A DNA stretch of 64,000 bases from Aquimarina sp. AU58 (GCF_900312745.1 NZ_OMPD01000013.1:279949-343948); one strand, 5' to 3'; shown: positions 18,512 through 27,696, numbered from the stretch's first letter. Notes: generated by a model not told the origin, from the letters alone. Numbers and translations: made by a program.

Positions 18512-19429
18512 TTAATCCTGTACAATAATATCTTTATTATCCTTATTTCCATATTCTGGCTGTAGCGTAACATGGTTGATTTTAAATTCTTTATGAAGTA
18601 TATTTTCAATAGTGTTAAGTGTTTCTCCAAATTCTGAAACCAAAATATCACTATCAAAATCTACATGTGCCTCTAAGTGTGTTTCTTCTTCGTTAAGTTG
18701 CCACACATGTATGTGATGTATACTTTTAACTTTTGGCAAAGCATTAATTACTCTTACTATTTCCTTTAACTCAATAGTATCGGGAGTATACAACATTAAT
18801 ACTTTGAATGATTTTTTTAAGAGATCATAGCCTACAATAATCAGATAGATTGCAATTACAAAAGTTAACAGGCTATCTACCCAAAATAGTTTATAAAACT
18901 TCATTAACAATCCCCCTATCAAAACCGCAAAAGATGCCATTAAGTCTGTTACCAGGTGTAAATATGCCGATCTCATATTCATATTTACCTTACTATCTTT
19001 TCTTAAAAGCAAAACGCTTAGTCCATTTCCAAAAATTGCTACTACAGAAAGAATAATTACAACACGTGCACTTATTTCCTGTGGATCTAGTAATCGCTCT
19101 ATTGCTTCAAACACAAGAATAAATGCTATTATAACTAATGAAATAGCATTTATAAACGCTGCCATGATCTCAGCTCTTTTAAAACCAAAAGTTCTTTTAA
19201 TAGAAGCTTCTCTTTTTGCCAATCGATTAGCAAAAAAGCTAACTATCAAAGAAAGTACATCACTAAAATTATGTAATGCATCTGATAATAGAGAAAGACT
19301 ACCAGAAATCAAACCACCAACTACCTGGGCAGCTGTAATTCCAATATTTAAGAGAATAGAAAATAATAAATTACGCCCAGTAAGTTTATCATGAGAATAT
19401 GAATGATTATGAGCGTGAATTTTTACCAT
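18512..19429 (-). CDS. Cation diffusion facilitator (CDF) family metal exporter
   Basis: The 305-residue protein has a His-rich N-terminus (HAHNHSYSHD) and six predicted membrane helices. The metal-site motif in helix 2 is SDALHNFSD with D50, H53 and D57, and helix 5 has HLVTDLMAS. The cytoplasmic C-terminal domain has HHIHVWQLNEEETHLEAHVDFD. CDF proteins of the CzcD/ZitB kind export Zn2+, and sometimes Co2+ or Cd2+, by proton antiport. The HxxxD-type ligands and His-rich tail favour zinc. It is tightly packed between rpiB (3 bp) and the GNAT gene, so it is likely cotranscribed. Confidence 0.9.
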   Translation of the reverse strand: MVKIHAHNHSYSHDKLTGRNLLFSILLNIGITAAQVVGGLISGSLSLLSDALHNFSDVLSLIVSFFANRLAKREASIKRTFGFKRAEIMAAFINAISLVIIAFILVFEAIERLLDPQEISARVVIILSVVAIFGNGLSVLLLRKDSKVNMNMRSAYLHLVTDLMASFAVLIGGLLMKFYKLFWVDSLLTFVIAIYLIIVGYDLLKKSFKVLMLYTPDTIELKEIVRVINALPKVKSIHHIHVWQLNEEETHLEAHVDFDSDILVSEFGETLNTIENILHKEFKINHVTLQPEYGNKDNKDIIVQD

Positions 19430-19432
19430 AGA

Positions 19433-19867
19433 TTAAATACACATTGGTATCTTATGTACTCTATTTAAATGTCTGCCTCCTTCAAATTTTGTTGCTAAGA
19501 ATGTTTTTACCATTTCAACAGCTTGAGGTAGAGATGTAAATCTTGCAGGAATACATATGATATTAGCATCATTATGAAGTCTGGTTAATTCTGTAATTTC
19601 TTTTGTCCAGCAAAGTCCAGCTCTAACATTATTGTATTTATTAGCTGTCATAGCAACACCATTTCCGCTTCCGCAAACCAAAATTCCAAAACTAACTTTT
19701 TCAGTATTTACATCTTTTGCTACAGGATGTACAAAATCAGGATAATCAACACTATTGTTTTCATTAGTGCCGTAGTTAGTAATTTCAATACCTTCAGATT
19801 CTAAATATTCTGCAATTGCAAATTTGTATTCAGTTCCTGCGTGATCATTTCCAATAGCTATTTTCAT
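19433..19867 (-). CDS. rpiB: Ribose-5-phosphate isomerase B
   Basis: I chose ATG 19867 (MKIAIGNDHAG), the conserved RpiB N-terminus. A longer reading adds 20 non-homologous residues. The 144-residue protein has the family hallmarks: DHAG at 8-11, Tyr-Pro-Asp-Phe at 42-45, catalytic Cys65 in CGSGNG, and HNDANIICIPAR. It interconverts ribose-5-phosphate and ribulose-5-phosphate in the pentose phosphate pathway. Upstream, a TATCTTTG -7-type element on the minus strand (19893-19900) lies 26 bp before the start and probably drives rpiB-CDF-GNAT. Confidence 0.93.
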   Translation of the reverse strand: MKIAIGNDHAGTEYKFAIAEYLESEGIEITNYGTNENNSVDYPDFVHPVAKDVNTEKVSFGILVCGSGNGVAMTANKYNNVRAGLCWTKEITELTRLHNDANIICIPARFTSLPQAVEMVKTFLATKFEGGRHLNRVHKIPMCI

Positions 19868-19892
19868 TTTTTTGTTCGTTTCATTAATAAAG

Positions 19893-19900
19893 CAAAGATA
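19893..19900 (-). promoter_or_regulatory. -7 promoter element (TATCTTTG) for rpiB operon
   Basis: On the minus strand TATCTTTG fits the Bacteroidota -7 consensus TAnnTTTG, 26 bp upstream of the rpiB start. No TTG at the usual spacing was found, so only the -7 half is supported. Confidence 0.4.
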
Positions 19901-19927
19901 ATTTAATCTAAAAAAAGTAAACTCCAA

Positions 19928-20419
19928 AAAACCAATAATTTAACCCAATATTACGGTAATGTTAATAACTCATAACCTTCTGTTAACACTGAGTGTGAAT
20001 AAACAGTTCTTAAAATTCATAAAGTTTTTTTGGTGGTTTTGATTTTTATTAGAATACAAGTATCGTAGGAAGAAATCAAAATTTTAAACCCTGTTTTTTT
20101 GGCTAAGTTTTCAAATGTTAAGTCAATGTTATAAACTACGGTTTTACCGTAAAAATATTAAAAATTTAAGCTGTTGATTAACTATTAACAGTTGTTAATT
20201 AAATTTCATTTTTAGAACATTTTCAAGCAATTAGAATAATGATATCCTGTTCATATATATTTTAAAATTCAGTTTAACTTAAAAAACAAATAAAAGTTAA
20301 AAAAGTTATACCGCTATCCACACTATATTATAATCATCATTATTAATTTTAAATTTAAAAAAAAGAAAAAGATATATTTAATATATGTTGAAAACTATAA
20401 AGAAAATATGAATATTAGG
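19928..20419. other. Non-coding AT-rich region with hairpins and DnaA-box-like sites
   Basis: About 490 bp without a gene. It holds TGTGAATAA (19994-20002, the complement of TTATTCACA, a DnaA-box form) and CTATCCACA (20314-20322, one mismatch to TTATCCACA). It also holds a tight hairpin TACGGT-TTT-ACCGTA (20137-20151), a CTGTT/AACAG inverted repeat (20171-20191) and a very AT-rich right part (20260-20400). It could be a small origin-like or regulatory region. Two boxes are too few for a firm oriC call. Confidence 0.3.
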
Positions 20420-20659
20420 TTATACAATTCTAAGATGAGAATTTGTGTTAAGATCACTTATGATCTGAAGTACTTTGTTTTTGTCTCTTTGATGAACTTT
20501 TAAATTAATACCTCCCAGTGCGTTTGAGTAGAAAGGAAAAACACCGACCATTGTTTCATTTTCGAAGAAATAAGAAATACCTTCTTGATCTAGAAGTAGT
20601 TTAAGTATTGCATACTCAAAAGGATATGTATATGTTTTAATAGTAATAAAATCTTTCAT
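20420..20659 (-). CDS. DUF2007 (putative signal transducing protein) domain protein
   Basis: The 79-residue protein has the DUF2007 pattern: a ferredoxin-like beta-alpha-beta start (TIKTYTYPFEYAILKLLLDQ), then EGISYFFENETMVGVFPFYSNALGGINLKV and a final helix. The family is small and cytoplasmic, proposed by fold to bind a ligand or partner. Its function is unknown. It stands alone next to the non-coding region and upstream of rnr on the opposite strand. No signal peptide or membrane segment is present. Confidence 0.75.
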   Translation of the reverse strand: MKDFITIKTYTYPFEYAILKLLLDQEGISYFFENETMVGVFPFYSNALGGINLKVHQRDKNKVLQIISDLNTNSHLRIV

Positions 20660-20787
20660 TTCTTAAAATTATTCCTTGATAATCTTATTTCTACAAGATA
20701 CAAAATAAGCGTAACAATCAAATTGATACTAATCAAAACGAATATCAATTTCTCTTAGATTGATAAATAATTTTTTATAGTAAAAGA

Positions 20788-20967
20788 TTAATTGATTTGA
20801 CTGGCTTCACGATCTGTTTTTACAGAACTATTTATTTCTGATCCTTCTAAAGTATCTTGTTTATGATCTATTGTATTATTAATGTATAAAGTAAACGAAT
20901 ATATGCCCAATAGAAATATGAGTATGAAGAGTAATATGATTTTATGTATTTTTTTGATTTTGTGCAT
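20788..20967 (-). CDS. Small single-pass membrane protein, hypothetical
   Basis: A 59-codon reverse-strand frame starts at ATG 20967 and ends at TAA 20788-20790. The product begins with a basic stretch (MHKIKKIHKI) and one strong hydrophobic helix (about 11-28: ILLFILIFLLGIYSFTLY). A polar tail of about 30 residues follows (NNTIDHKQDTLEGSE...). This positive-then-hydrophobic layout is coding-like rather than random. It is too short for family recognition. It lies between the DUF2007 gene and the divergent rnr. Confidence 0.45.
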   Translation of the reverse strand: MHKIKKIHKIILLFILIFLLGIYSFTLYINNTIDHKQDTLEGSEINSSVKTDREASQIN

Positions 20968-21206
20968 ATCGAATTAAATACTAAACGGATAAAATCGAAT
21001 CCTAGTGTACTAAAATTAAGTAAATTTTAAGAAAAATAGCTGTAATTATTTACTTTTTTTTGATGTAATATCTTGATTTACAGATAATGGATTTTATAGC
21101 TATTTGGTAGTAATATGATTTAAGTATTAATAAAAGTTTAAAGTTAAAATTACTGATGTTAAAAGATAAGCTGTACTTTTATCATAAATATATAGAATAG
21201 ACATTA

Positions 21207-23408
21207 ATGAAAAGAAAGAGTAGAAGAAGAAAAAAGAAGTCACCTAAAATAGAGAATATTACCCAGGAAATACTCAAAATATTAAAAGCTGAATCAAATA
21301 AAAGTTTTAATTATAAGCAAATCGCATCAAAACTAGGAGTAGATGATGCAAGTAGTAGAAACCAGATTATAAAAAAATTATCTCAACTTGCTGCTAAGAA
21401 ACAGATAGAAGAGGTAGATAGAGGAAAATTTAAAATCATCCCTAATATTAATACCTATACGGGTATTTTAGAAATCACTTCAAAAGGTACAGGATATGTA
21501 ATTGTAAAAGATCTTGAAGATGATATTTTTATTCCAAATAACAATCTTAATAAAGCGTTAAACGGAGATGAGGTAGAGGTTTATGTGTATCGCAGAAAAC
21601 GAAGAGGAAAGAGCGAAGGAGAGATTTCGAGGATTATTTCTCGTAAAAGAAGTGAGTTTGTTGGTGTAATAGAGATTCAAAAAAATTATGCTTTTGTAAA
21701 TATGCAAGACGGCAAAATGTATACCGATATTTTTATTCCAAAGAATAAAATAGCCGATGCAGAGAACGGAGATAAGGTTTTAGTAAAACTAGAAGACTGG
21801 CCAGAAAAAGCAGATTCACCTTTTGGAAAAATAGTTAAAGTATTAGGAAAACCAGGAGAACACAATACCGAGATACATGCTATTTTGGCTCAGTATGGTC
21901 TGCCCTACGAGTTTCCTGAGGAGGTAGAGAATTATGCTAACACTTTAGATACATCTATTCAGGAATCAGAGATCAAGAATCGTAGGGATATGAGAAAAAT
22001 TCTTACGTTTACTATTGATCCTAAAGATGCCAAAGACTTTGATGATGCATTATCATTTCAGGTTTTAGAAAATGGTAATTATGAAATCGGAATTCATATT
22101 GCTGATGTATCACATTATGTAAAACCAGGAACAATACTTGATGATGAAGCTTATGAAAGAGCAACATCTGTATACCTGGTAGATAGAGTAGTACCTATGT
22201 TACCCGAGGTTTTATCTAATAATGCCTGTTCATTAAGACCAAACGAAGAGAAATATACATTTTCTGCAGTGTTTGAATTAAATGATAAAGCAGAAATTAA
22301 AAACCAATGGTTTGGAAGAACAGTAACCTATTCTGATGCGAGATTTGCATATGAAGAAGCGCAGCATATTATAGAAACCCGCGATAATGTAATTCCGGCA
22401 GAGATCTCACTTACCAGAAAAGAATATAAAGCCGATCAAAAAATAGCCGATGCTGTACTCAAATTAGATGAGCTTGCCAAAGTTATGAGAGGTAAACGAA
22501 TGGGAGAAGGAGCTATTTCTTTTGATAAAGTAGAAGTAAAATTTAGTCTAAACGAAAATAACGAACCAGTAGGAGTGTTTTTTAAGACTTCTAAAGACGC
22601 TAATAAACTTATTGAAGAGTTTATGTTATTAGCTAATAAAAAGGTCGCAGAGTTCATAGGAAAGCAAAATCCTAAAAAAACATTTATTTATCGGGTTCAT
22701 GATGAGCCTAATGACGAAAAATTAGCAGCATTACAAAATATTATTGGAAGATTTGGATATAAATTAGATCTTAGAGATCGAAAGACCACTACCAATTCAT
22801 TAAATGGATTATTAAAAGATGTTCAAGGTAAAAAAGAACAAAATTTAGTTGATACTTTAGCTATACGTAGTATGAGTAAGGCAGAATATACTACTCATAA
22901 TATTGGTCATTATGGATTAGCATTTGATTATTATTCACATTTTACTTCACCAATACGAAGATATCCAGATGTTATGGCACACCGTTTGTTACAGCATTAT
23001 TTAGATAAAGGAAAATCTGTTGCAGAAGATGAATATGAAGAAAAATGTAATCATAGTAGTAGTATGGAAAATCTAGCTGCTAGTGCAGAACGTGATTCTA
23101 TAAAGTTTATGCAGATAAAGTTTATGAAAGATCACGAAGATGAACAGTTTTTGGGAGTCATATCTGGAGTTACCGAGTGGGGGATTTATGTAGAAATAAT
23201 TAATAATAAATGCGAAGGTATGATTCGTCTGCGAGACATGAGTGATGATCACTATGTTTTTGATCAAGATGAATATGCTATTATAGGAGAACAAACTAAA
23301 AAAGTATACCAATTAGGAGATGAGGTATATGTAAAAGTGAAAAATGCTGATCTTATAAAACGACACTTAGATTTTACCTTGTTAGGAAACAAGGAAGAAA
23401 TAGAATAA
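21207..23408 (+). CDS. rnr: Ribonuclease R (3'-5' exoribonuclease)
   Basis: The 733-residue protein has a basic N-terminus (KRKSRRRKKKSPK) and a winged-helix region. Two cold-shock-like OB domains follow (DIFIPNNNLNKALNGDEVEV; DIFIPKNKIADAENGDKVLV), then the RNB catalytic domain with the metal-binding aspartates in IDPKDAKDFDDALSF. GHYGLAFDYYSHFTSPIRRYPD is the conserved RNB C-terminal motif, and a C-terminal S1 domain follows (GVISGVTEWGIYVEI). It degrades structured RNA and acts in RNA quality control. Length is typical for Bacteroidota RNase R. The GIN-domain gene follows 67 bp later. Confidence 0.94.
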   Translation: MKRKSRRRKKKSPKIENITQEILKILKAESNKSFNYKQIASKLGVDDASSRNQIIKKLSQLAAKKQIEEVDRGKFKIIPNINTYTGILEITSKGTGYVIVKDLEDDIFIPNNNLNKALNGDEVEVYVYRRKRRGKSEGEISRIISRKRSEFVGVIEIQKNYAFVNMQDGKMYTDIFIPKNKIADAENGDKVLVKLEDWPEKADSPFGKIVKVLGKPGEHNTEIHAILAQYGLPYEFPEEVENYANTLDTSIQESEIKNRRDMRKILTFTIDPKDAKDFDDALSFQVLENGNYEIGIHIADVSHYVKPGTILDDEAYERATSVYLVDRVVPMLPEVLSNNACSLRPNEEKYTFSAVFELNDKAEIKNQWFGRTVTYSDARFAYEEAQHIIETRDNVIPAEISLTRKEYKADQKIADAVLKLDELAKVMRGKRMGEGAISFDKVEVKFSLNENNEPVGVFFKTSKDANKLIEEFMLLANKKVAEFIGKQNPKKTFIYRVHDEPNDEKLAALQNIIGRFGYKLDLRDRKTTTNSLNGLLKDVQGKKEQNLVDTLAIRSMSKAEYTTHNIGHYGLAFDYYSHFTSPIRRYPDVMAHRLLQHYLDKGKSVAEDEYEEKCNHSSSMENLAASAERDSIKFMQIKFMKDHEDEQFLGVISGVTEWGIYVEIINNKCEGMIRLRDMSDDHYVFDQDEYAIIGEQTKKVYQLGDEVYVKVKNADLIKRHLDFTLLGNKEEIE

Positions 23409-23475
23409 TCAAAAAATTGGTGTCGTTTATTTTTTGTAAGATCAGAGTTGAAATATAAATCTTAAAAACTGGGCG

Positions 23476-24153
23476 ATGAAAAAATTGATATTTCTTTTTA
23501 TGTTTTTATGGGTTGCATTAGGGCAAGCACAAGAAGACGTTAAAACTAAAAATCTAGATTATTTTACAGAAGTAAAAGTTTTTGATAAAATAAAAGTAAC
23601 TCTTGTTAAAAGTGATAAACATAAAGTTATAATCACTGGTTATAAAAGATACGACGTAGAAGTTATTCAAGAAGGTCTTATTTTAAAAATTAGAATGTCT
23701 TTGGATAATCTGTGGGATAAAAGTAATACCGAGGTTTTGGTTCATTATGAAGAACTTAGAAAAATTGATGCTAATGAAGGATCAACAGTAGAAGTAAAAG
23801 ATGTTCTTACCAGAAATAAACTTGATCTTAGAGCTCAGGAAGGAGCAATTATACAAGCAAAAACTGAAAGTGAAACATTATTTATTAAAGCGGTTACAGG
23901 CGGAGAAGTACATTTAGAGGGTATAGCTAAAGAACAGGAAGTCGTTATTAATTCTGGAGGAAAGTATTTTGGTAGTGAACTCGAAACAAAAAGAACACAA
24001 GTAAAAATTAGTGCTGGTGGAGTAGCAGAAGTAAATGCTAAAGATTATATCAAAGCAAATACTAATGCAGGAGGAAGTATAAGGATTTATGGAGATCCGA
24101 AACAAAAGGATACTAAAAAATTTTTAGGTGGAAAAATTGTTGAAGTTAACTAA
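23476..24153 (+). CDS. Head GIN domain (DUF2807) secreted protein
   Basis: The 225-residue protein has a signal peptide (MKKLIFLFMFLWVALGQAQ). It then has the right-handed beta-helix-like repeats of the head-GIN domain: TEVKVFDKIKVTLVKSDKHK, NEGSTVEVKDVL, LDLRAQEGAIIQAKTES, AVTGGEVHLEGIA, INSGGKYFGSELETK, SAGGVAEVNAKDYI and NAGGSIRIYGDPK. Such proteins are periplasmic or surface-exposed, and may bind polysaccharide or act as scaffold; the role is not established. It follows rnr and precedes a LysE-type transporter, with a promoter for the latter overlapping its 3' end. Confidence 0.82.
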   Translation: MKKLIFLFMFLWVALGQAQEDVKTKNLDYFTEVKVFDKIKVTLVKSDKHKVIITGYKRYDVEVIQEGLILKIRMSLDNLWDKSNTEVLVHYEELRKIDANEGSTVEVKDVLTRNKLDLRAQEGAIIQAKTESETLFIKAVTGGEVHLEGIAKEQEVVINSGGKYFGSELETKRTQVKISAGGVAEVNAKDYIKANTNAGGSIRIYGDPKQKDTKKFLGGKIVEVN

Positions 24154-24169
24154 GTAGTTTTTAACTTTG
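24140..24169 (+). promoter_or_regulatory. Bacteroidota-type promoter for LysE-family gene
   Basis: TTG (24140-24142), 19 bp, then TAACTTTG (24162-24169) match the TTG/TAnnTTTG -33/-7 pattern of Bacteroidota sigma factor. It ends 21 bp before the transporter's ATG. Confidence 0.5.
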
Positions 24170-24190
24170 TAATAAATACGCTTAGACCCT

Positions 24191-24886
24191 ATGCTTCAAG
24201 ATGCTCAAGCAGCTATACCATTAGGTTTTTTATTAGCCTTTCTAATTGGACCCGTTTTTTTTGTACTTCTGGAAACAGCAGCTATTAAAGGGTTTAGAGC
24301 AGCTTTAGCTGTAGATTTAGGAGTTATCTTTGCAGATATAGTATTTATTCTTATCGCTTATTTTAGTACCAATCAGATTTTAGAAAAAATAAAAGATGAT
24401 CCTGCCTTATTTATATTTGGAGGGATGTTATTATCTACATATGGTGTAATTTCTTTTATTCAGGAAAGAAAAAACTATAACAAACTTAGAGATACTACGG
24501 TAGAAATTATCAATAAACATAACTATCTTATGTTATTTATAAAAGGGTTTTTACTCAATTTTATAAATATTGGAGTATTAGGATTTTGGTTAAGTGTTAT
24601 TATCGTTATAGGACCACAGTTAGATATGAATACCAATAGAATTCTACGTTTTTTCGCAATGGTTTTAGGTACATATCTTTTTATTGATTTCTTTAAAATG
24701 TTGCTAGCAAAGAGATTGAAGAGAAAATTAACTCCAAAAAGAACCTATATCATCAAAAGGGTCATTAGTATTATTATGATTGTATTTGGTGTATTTCTTA
24801 TTTTAAAAGGTGTTTTACCAGATACAATGGAGAAACGAATTCAGGACGAAATTGAAAAAATAACACCAGAATCCAGATTTAAATAA
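24191..24886 (+). CDS. LysE/RhtB-family translocator
   Basis: The 231-residue protein has six predicted membrane helices and the LysE/RhtB N-terminal signature PLGFLLAFLIGPVFFVLLET. This is followed by GFRAALAVDLGVIFADIVFI. The family exports amino acids such as lysine, threonine or homoserine. The substrate is not readable here. A charged C-terminal tail (EKRIQDEIEKITPESRFK) is cytoplasmic. It has its own promoter-like element and a terminator after its stop, so it is likely a single-gene unit. Confidence 0.82.
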   Translation: MLQDAQAAIPLGFLLAFLIGPVFFVLLETAAIKGFRAALAVDLGVIFADIVFILIAYFSTNQILEKIKDDPALFIFGGMLLSTYGVISFIQERKNYNKLRDTTVEIINKHNYLMLFIKGFLLNFINIGVLGFWLSVIIVIGPQLDMNTNRILRFFAMVLGTYLFIDFFKMLLAKRLKRKLTPKRTYIIKRVISIIMIVFGVFLILKGVLPDTMEKRIQDEIEKITPESRFK

Positions 24887-24914
24887 AAAATCCTGCACGT
24901 AAGTACAGGATTTT
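24885..24914. terminator. Terminator between LysE-family gene and tRNA-Cys
   Basis: AAAATCCTG (ending 24895) pairs with CAGGATTTT (24906-24914), with A-rich and T-rich flanks. It can end the plus-strand transporter transcript and, read the other way, the tRNA transcript. Confidence 0.75.
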
Positions 24915-24916
24915 CG

Positions 24917-24987
24917 AGGTGTCGAGCGGATTCGAACCGCTGTAGATGGTGTTGCAGACCACTGCCTAGCCACTCGGCCACGACACC
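24917..24987 (-). tRNA. tRNA-Cys (GCA)
   Basis: The reverse strand folds as a 71-nt cloverleaf. The acceptor arm is GGTGTCG/CGACACC and the D arm contains GCCGAGTGGCTAGGC. The anticodon loop CTGCAAC carries GCA between U33 and A37, and the T arm contains GCGGTTCGAATCCGC. The discriminator base is U, as expected for tRNA-Cys. The CCA end is not encoded. It is a lone tRNA gene. Confidence 0.93.
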
Positions 24988-25082
24988 CAATTTTTGGTTG
25001 GAAGGCAAATGTAAAAAAATTTATGATTACTTCTTAAATGATTTTACAATAAAACGCTTTTCATACAATTTTAACACTATAG

Positions 25083-25439
25083 TTATCGTTTTTTGCTCCT
25101 TGTTATAGTAACCATTTCTACATTTCCACCAATAGGTGGATTAATTTTTGAAACATCTACAATAACTTTATCAACCAATGGTAATTCATCTAATATACGA
25201 ACTAAAATTCGCTCTGCAGCATGTTCTAACAATTTAGAACGAATAGCCATTTCTTCTTTTACAATATGATTAAGATGAACATAATCTACAGTTTCTGCTA
25301 AACGATCAGATATTGCAGACTTTGATAGATCGGCCTTAATCTTTAGATCCACTCTGTAATCAGATCCTATTTTTTTCTCCTCGACAAGGCATCCATGATA
25401 GGCATAAACCTTGATATTTTTCAACTTTATTAATCCCAC
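25083..25439 (-). CDS. folB: Dihydroneopterin aldolase
   Basis: I placed the start at GTG 25439 (GLIKLKNIKVYAYHGCL), which gives 118 residues, the usual FolB length. A longer reading to 25565 adds a non-homologous basic stretch. Motifs: IKVYAYHGCLVEEKKIG at the start, the TVDYVHLNHIV core, LLEHAAERI with the catalytic region, and VSKINPPIGGNVEMV at the end. It converts 7,8-dihydroneopterin to 6-hydroxymethyl-dihydropterin in folate synthesis. The gene is divergent from glnS across about 160 bp. Confidence 0.88.
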   Translation of the reverse strand: MGLIKLKNIKVYAYHGCLVEEKKIGSDYRVDLKIKADLSKSAISDRLAETVDYVHLNHIVKEEMAIRSKLLEHAAERILVRILDELPLVDKVIVDVSKINPPIGGNVEMVTITRSKKR

Positions 25440-25574
25440 GGGGTTTTTAAGCAAATGTAAAAAGAATCTTTTTGATTTGTGTAGGGAGAATACCCCTTTT
25501 CTAATGAATTTTGGTAATAATAAAATAATTGTATTAAAGATTTTTATACAATAGCAGGGCAGCATTAGAATTTG

Positions 25575-25582
25575 TAGTTTTG
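25575..25582 (+). promoter_or_regulatory. -7 element (TAGTTTTG) for glnS
   Basis: TAGTTTTG fits TAnnTTTG and lies 18 bp before the glnS ATG, implying a very short leader. No well-spaced TTG was found upstream. Confidence 0.35.
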
Positions 25583-25600
25583 TGTTTTATTAGATTACAG

Positions 25601-27643
25601 ATGTCAGAAGAAAAAAAATCGCTTAATTTTATTGAGCATATTGTAGAGGAGGACCTTACAACCGGTATGAGTACAGAAAATTTACGTTTTCGTTTCCCTC
25701 CAGAACCCAATGGATACTTGCATATAGGACATACCAAAGCAATAGGTATTAGTTTTGGTCTTGGTCTTAGGTATAATGCACCGGTAAACCTACGTTTTGA
25801 TGATACTAATCCTGCCAAAGAAGAACAGGAATATGTAGATGCAATTAAAGAAGATATAACGTGGTTGGGATATCAATGGGATAAAGAATGTTACTCGTCT
25901 GACTATTTTCAACAATTGTACGATTGGACTGTTCAACTGATTAAGAGTGGGAAGGCCTATGTAGATTCTCAATCTGCAGAAACTATTGCTTCTCAAAAAG
26001 GAACTACCACAGAACCAGGAACCAATAGTCCATACAGAGACCGTTCTGTTAAAGAAAATTTAGACCTTTTTCAGAAAATGAAAGAAGGTGAGTTTAATGA
26101 AGGTGATCATGTAGTGAGGGCAAAGATCGACATGGCAGATCCAAATATGCTAATGCGAGATCCTTTGATGTATAGAATATTAAAAAAATCTCATCATAGA
26201 ACTGGTGATGATTGGTGTATTTATCCGATGTATGACTGGACACATGGCGAAAGTGATTATATAGAAAACATCTCACATTCTTTATGTTCCTTAGAATTTA
26301 AACCACATAGAAAATTGTATGACTGGTTCCTTGATCAAGTATATAGTACGAATATACGACCAAAACAAAGGGAGTTTGCAAGACTTAATTTAAGTTATAC
26401 GATCATGAGTAAGCGTAAATTACTCAAGTTAGTAGAAGAAGGAGTAGTATCTGGATGGGATGACCCCAGGATGCCTACAATCTCGGCATTAAGAAGACGT
26501 GGGTATACTCCAACATCAATACGAAAGTTTGTTGAAACTGTTGGCGTTGCAAAACGTGAAAATGTAATTGATGTATCATTATTAGAGTTCTGTGTACGAG
26601 AAGATCTTAATAAAACAGCATCAAGAGTAATGGCTGTTTTGGATCCGGTTAAGCTTGTTATTACCAATTATCCAAAAGGAGAAGAAGAGTGGTTAGAAGC
26701 AGAAAATAACCCAGAAGATGAAGCTGCAGGTTCTAGAAAAGTACCATTTTCTGGCGAATTATATATCGAAAGAGAAGATTTTAAAGAAGAAGCTGGTAGA
26801 AAGTTTTTTAGGTTGACTTTAGGAAAAGAGGTACGTCTTAAAAATGCGTATATCATCAAAGGAGAACGGGTGATAAAAGATGCCGAAGGAAATATTACAG
26901 AAATCCAATGTACATATGATCCAAAGAGCAGGTCGGGAAGTGGTACCGAAGAATCAAAACGTAATGTAAAAGGTACATTACATTGGGTATCAATAAGTCA
27001 TGCTATTCCTTCAGAAGTTAGGATTTATGATCGATTATTTAATGATGAAGCTCCAGATAGTCATAAAGACAAAGATTTTGTTGAGTTTTTAAACCCAGAT
27101 TCTTTAAAAATAATAACAGGTTATATAGAACCTAGTCTAAAGGATGTTAAACCATTAGACCAGTTTCAGTTTCAAAGATTGGGGTATTTTAATGTGGATA
27201 TTGATAGTGCCCCTGGTGCTTTGGTATTTAATAAAACTGTTGGTTTACGAGATACCTGGGCAAAGGTAAAACCAGTTCCAACAGATCAAAATATTAAAAA
27301 ACAACCTCAGAATCAGCAAAAAGCGATACCTTCAATCGAAGAAATAAAAAGAGCAGGGAAGAAGTATACAAATGTACCAGATGTTAAAAGAGAAGGGCTT
27401 AAAATCAAAATTATAGAAGCTGCCAAAACTGTAGAAATAGAAGAGCTTGTACCTCTTTATGAAACTGCTGTAAAAAAAGCAGGAACTCGTATCGCTACTA
27501 TGATTGCCTTGAGTGAAATCCTTAAAAATAAAGGAATTCAACCGGATCAGTTAGCAAAAGATTTTGTTACCAAAGCTCTTGAGGATAAGAATGAATTATT
27601 GCAATTAGAAGCCCAAAAAGTGGCTTCTGACTATGATATATAA
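25601..27643 (+). CDS. glnS: Glutamine--tRNA ligase / YqeY domain fusion protein
   Basis: The start is ATG 25601 (MSEEKKSLNFIEHIV). An earlier frame start adds seven residues only. The 680-residue protein is a class I synthetase with HIGH at 41-44 (PNGYLHIGHTKA), the KMSKS-type motif as MSK at 269-271, and the Gln-type anticodon-binding beta-barrels at about 340-560. The last ~110 residues (from IPSIEEIKRAGKKY) form the YqeY/GatB-tail-like helical domain typical of the Bacteroidota GlnRS fusion, which probably helps tRNA binding. It charges tRNA-Gln with glutamine. It ends at a bidirectional terminator. Confidence 0.93.
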   Translation: MSEEKKSLNFIEHIVEEDLTTGMSTENLRFRFPPEPNGYLHIGHTKAIGISFGLGLRYNAPVNLRFDDTNPAKEEQEYVDAIKEDITWLGYQWDKECYSSDYFQQLYDWTVQLIKSGKAYVDSQSAETIASQKGTTTEPGTNSPYRDRSVKENLDLFQKMKEGEFNEGDHVVRAKIDMADPNMLMRDPLMYRILKKSHHRTGDDWCIYPMYDWTHGESDYIENISHSLCSLEFKPHRKLYDWFLDQVYSTNIRPKQREFARLNLSYTIMSKRKLLKLVEEGVVSGWDDPRMPTISALRRRGYTPTSIRKFVETVGVAKRENVIDVSLLEFCVREDLNKTASRVMAVLDPVKLVITNYPKGEEEWLEAENNPEDEAAGSRKVPFSGELYIEREDFKEEAGRKFFRLTLGKEVRLKNAYIIKGERVIKDAEGNITEIQCTYDPKSRSGSGTEESKRNVKGTLHWVSISHAIPSEVRIYDRLFNDEAPDSHKDKDFVEFLNPDSLKIITGYIEPSLKDVKPLDQFQFQRLGYFNVDIDSAPGALVFNKTVGLRDTWAKVKPVPTDQNIKKQPQNQQKAIPSIEEIKRAGKKYTNVPDVKREGLKIKIIEAAKTVEIEELVPLYETAVKKAGTRIATMIALSEILKNKGIQPDQLAKDFVTKALEDKNELLQLEAQKVASDYDI

Positions 27644-27646
27644 AGG

Positions 27647-27693
27647 AAAAACTTGTAGATGCATAAAATGTTTTGTGTCTATAAGTTTTTTAA
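27647..27693. terminator. Bidirectional terminator after glnS
   Basis: AAAAACTTGTAGA pairs with TCTATAAGTTTTT (one G-T pair) around an 18-base loop, followed by TTAATTTTT. It is shared by the convergent hypothetical gene at 27697. Confidence 0.65.
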
Positions 27694-27696
27694 TTT

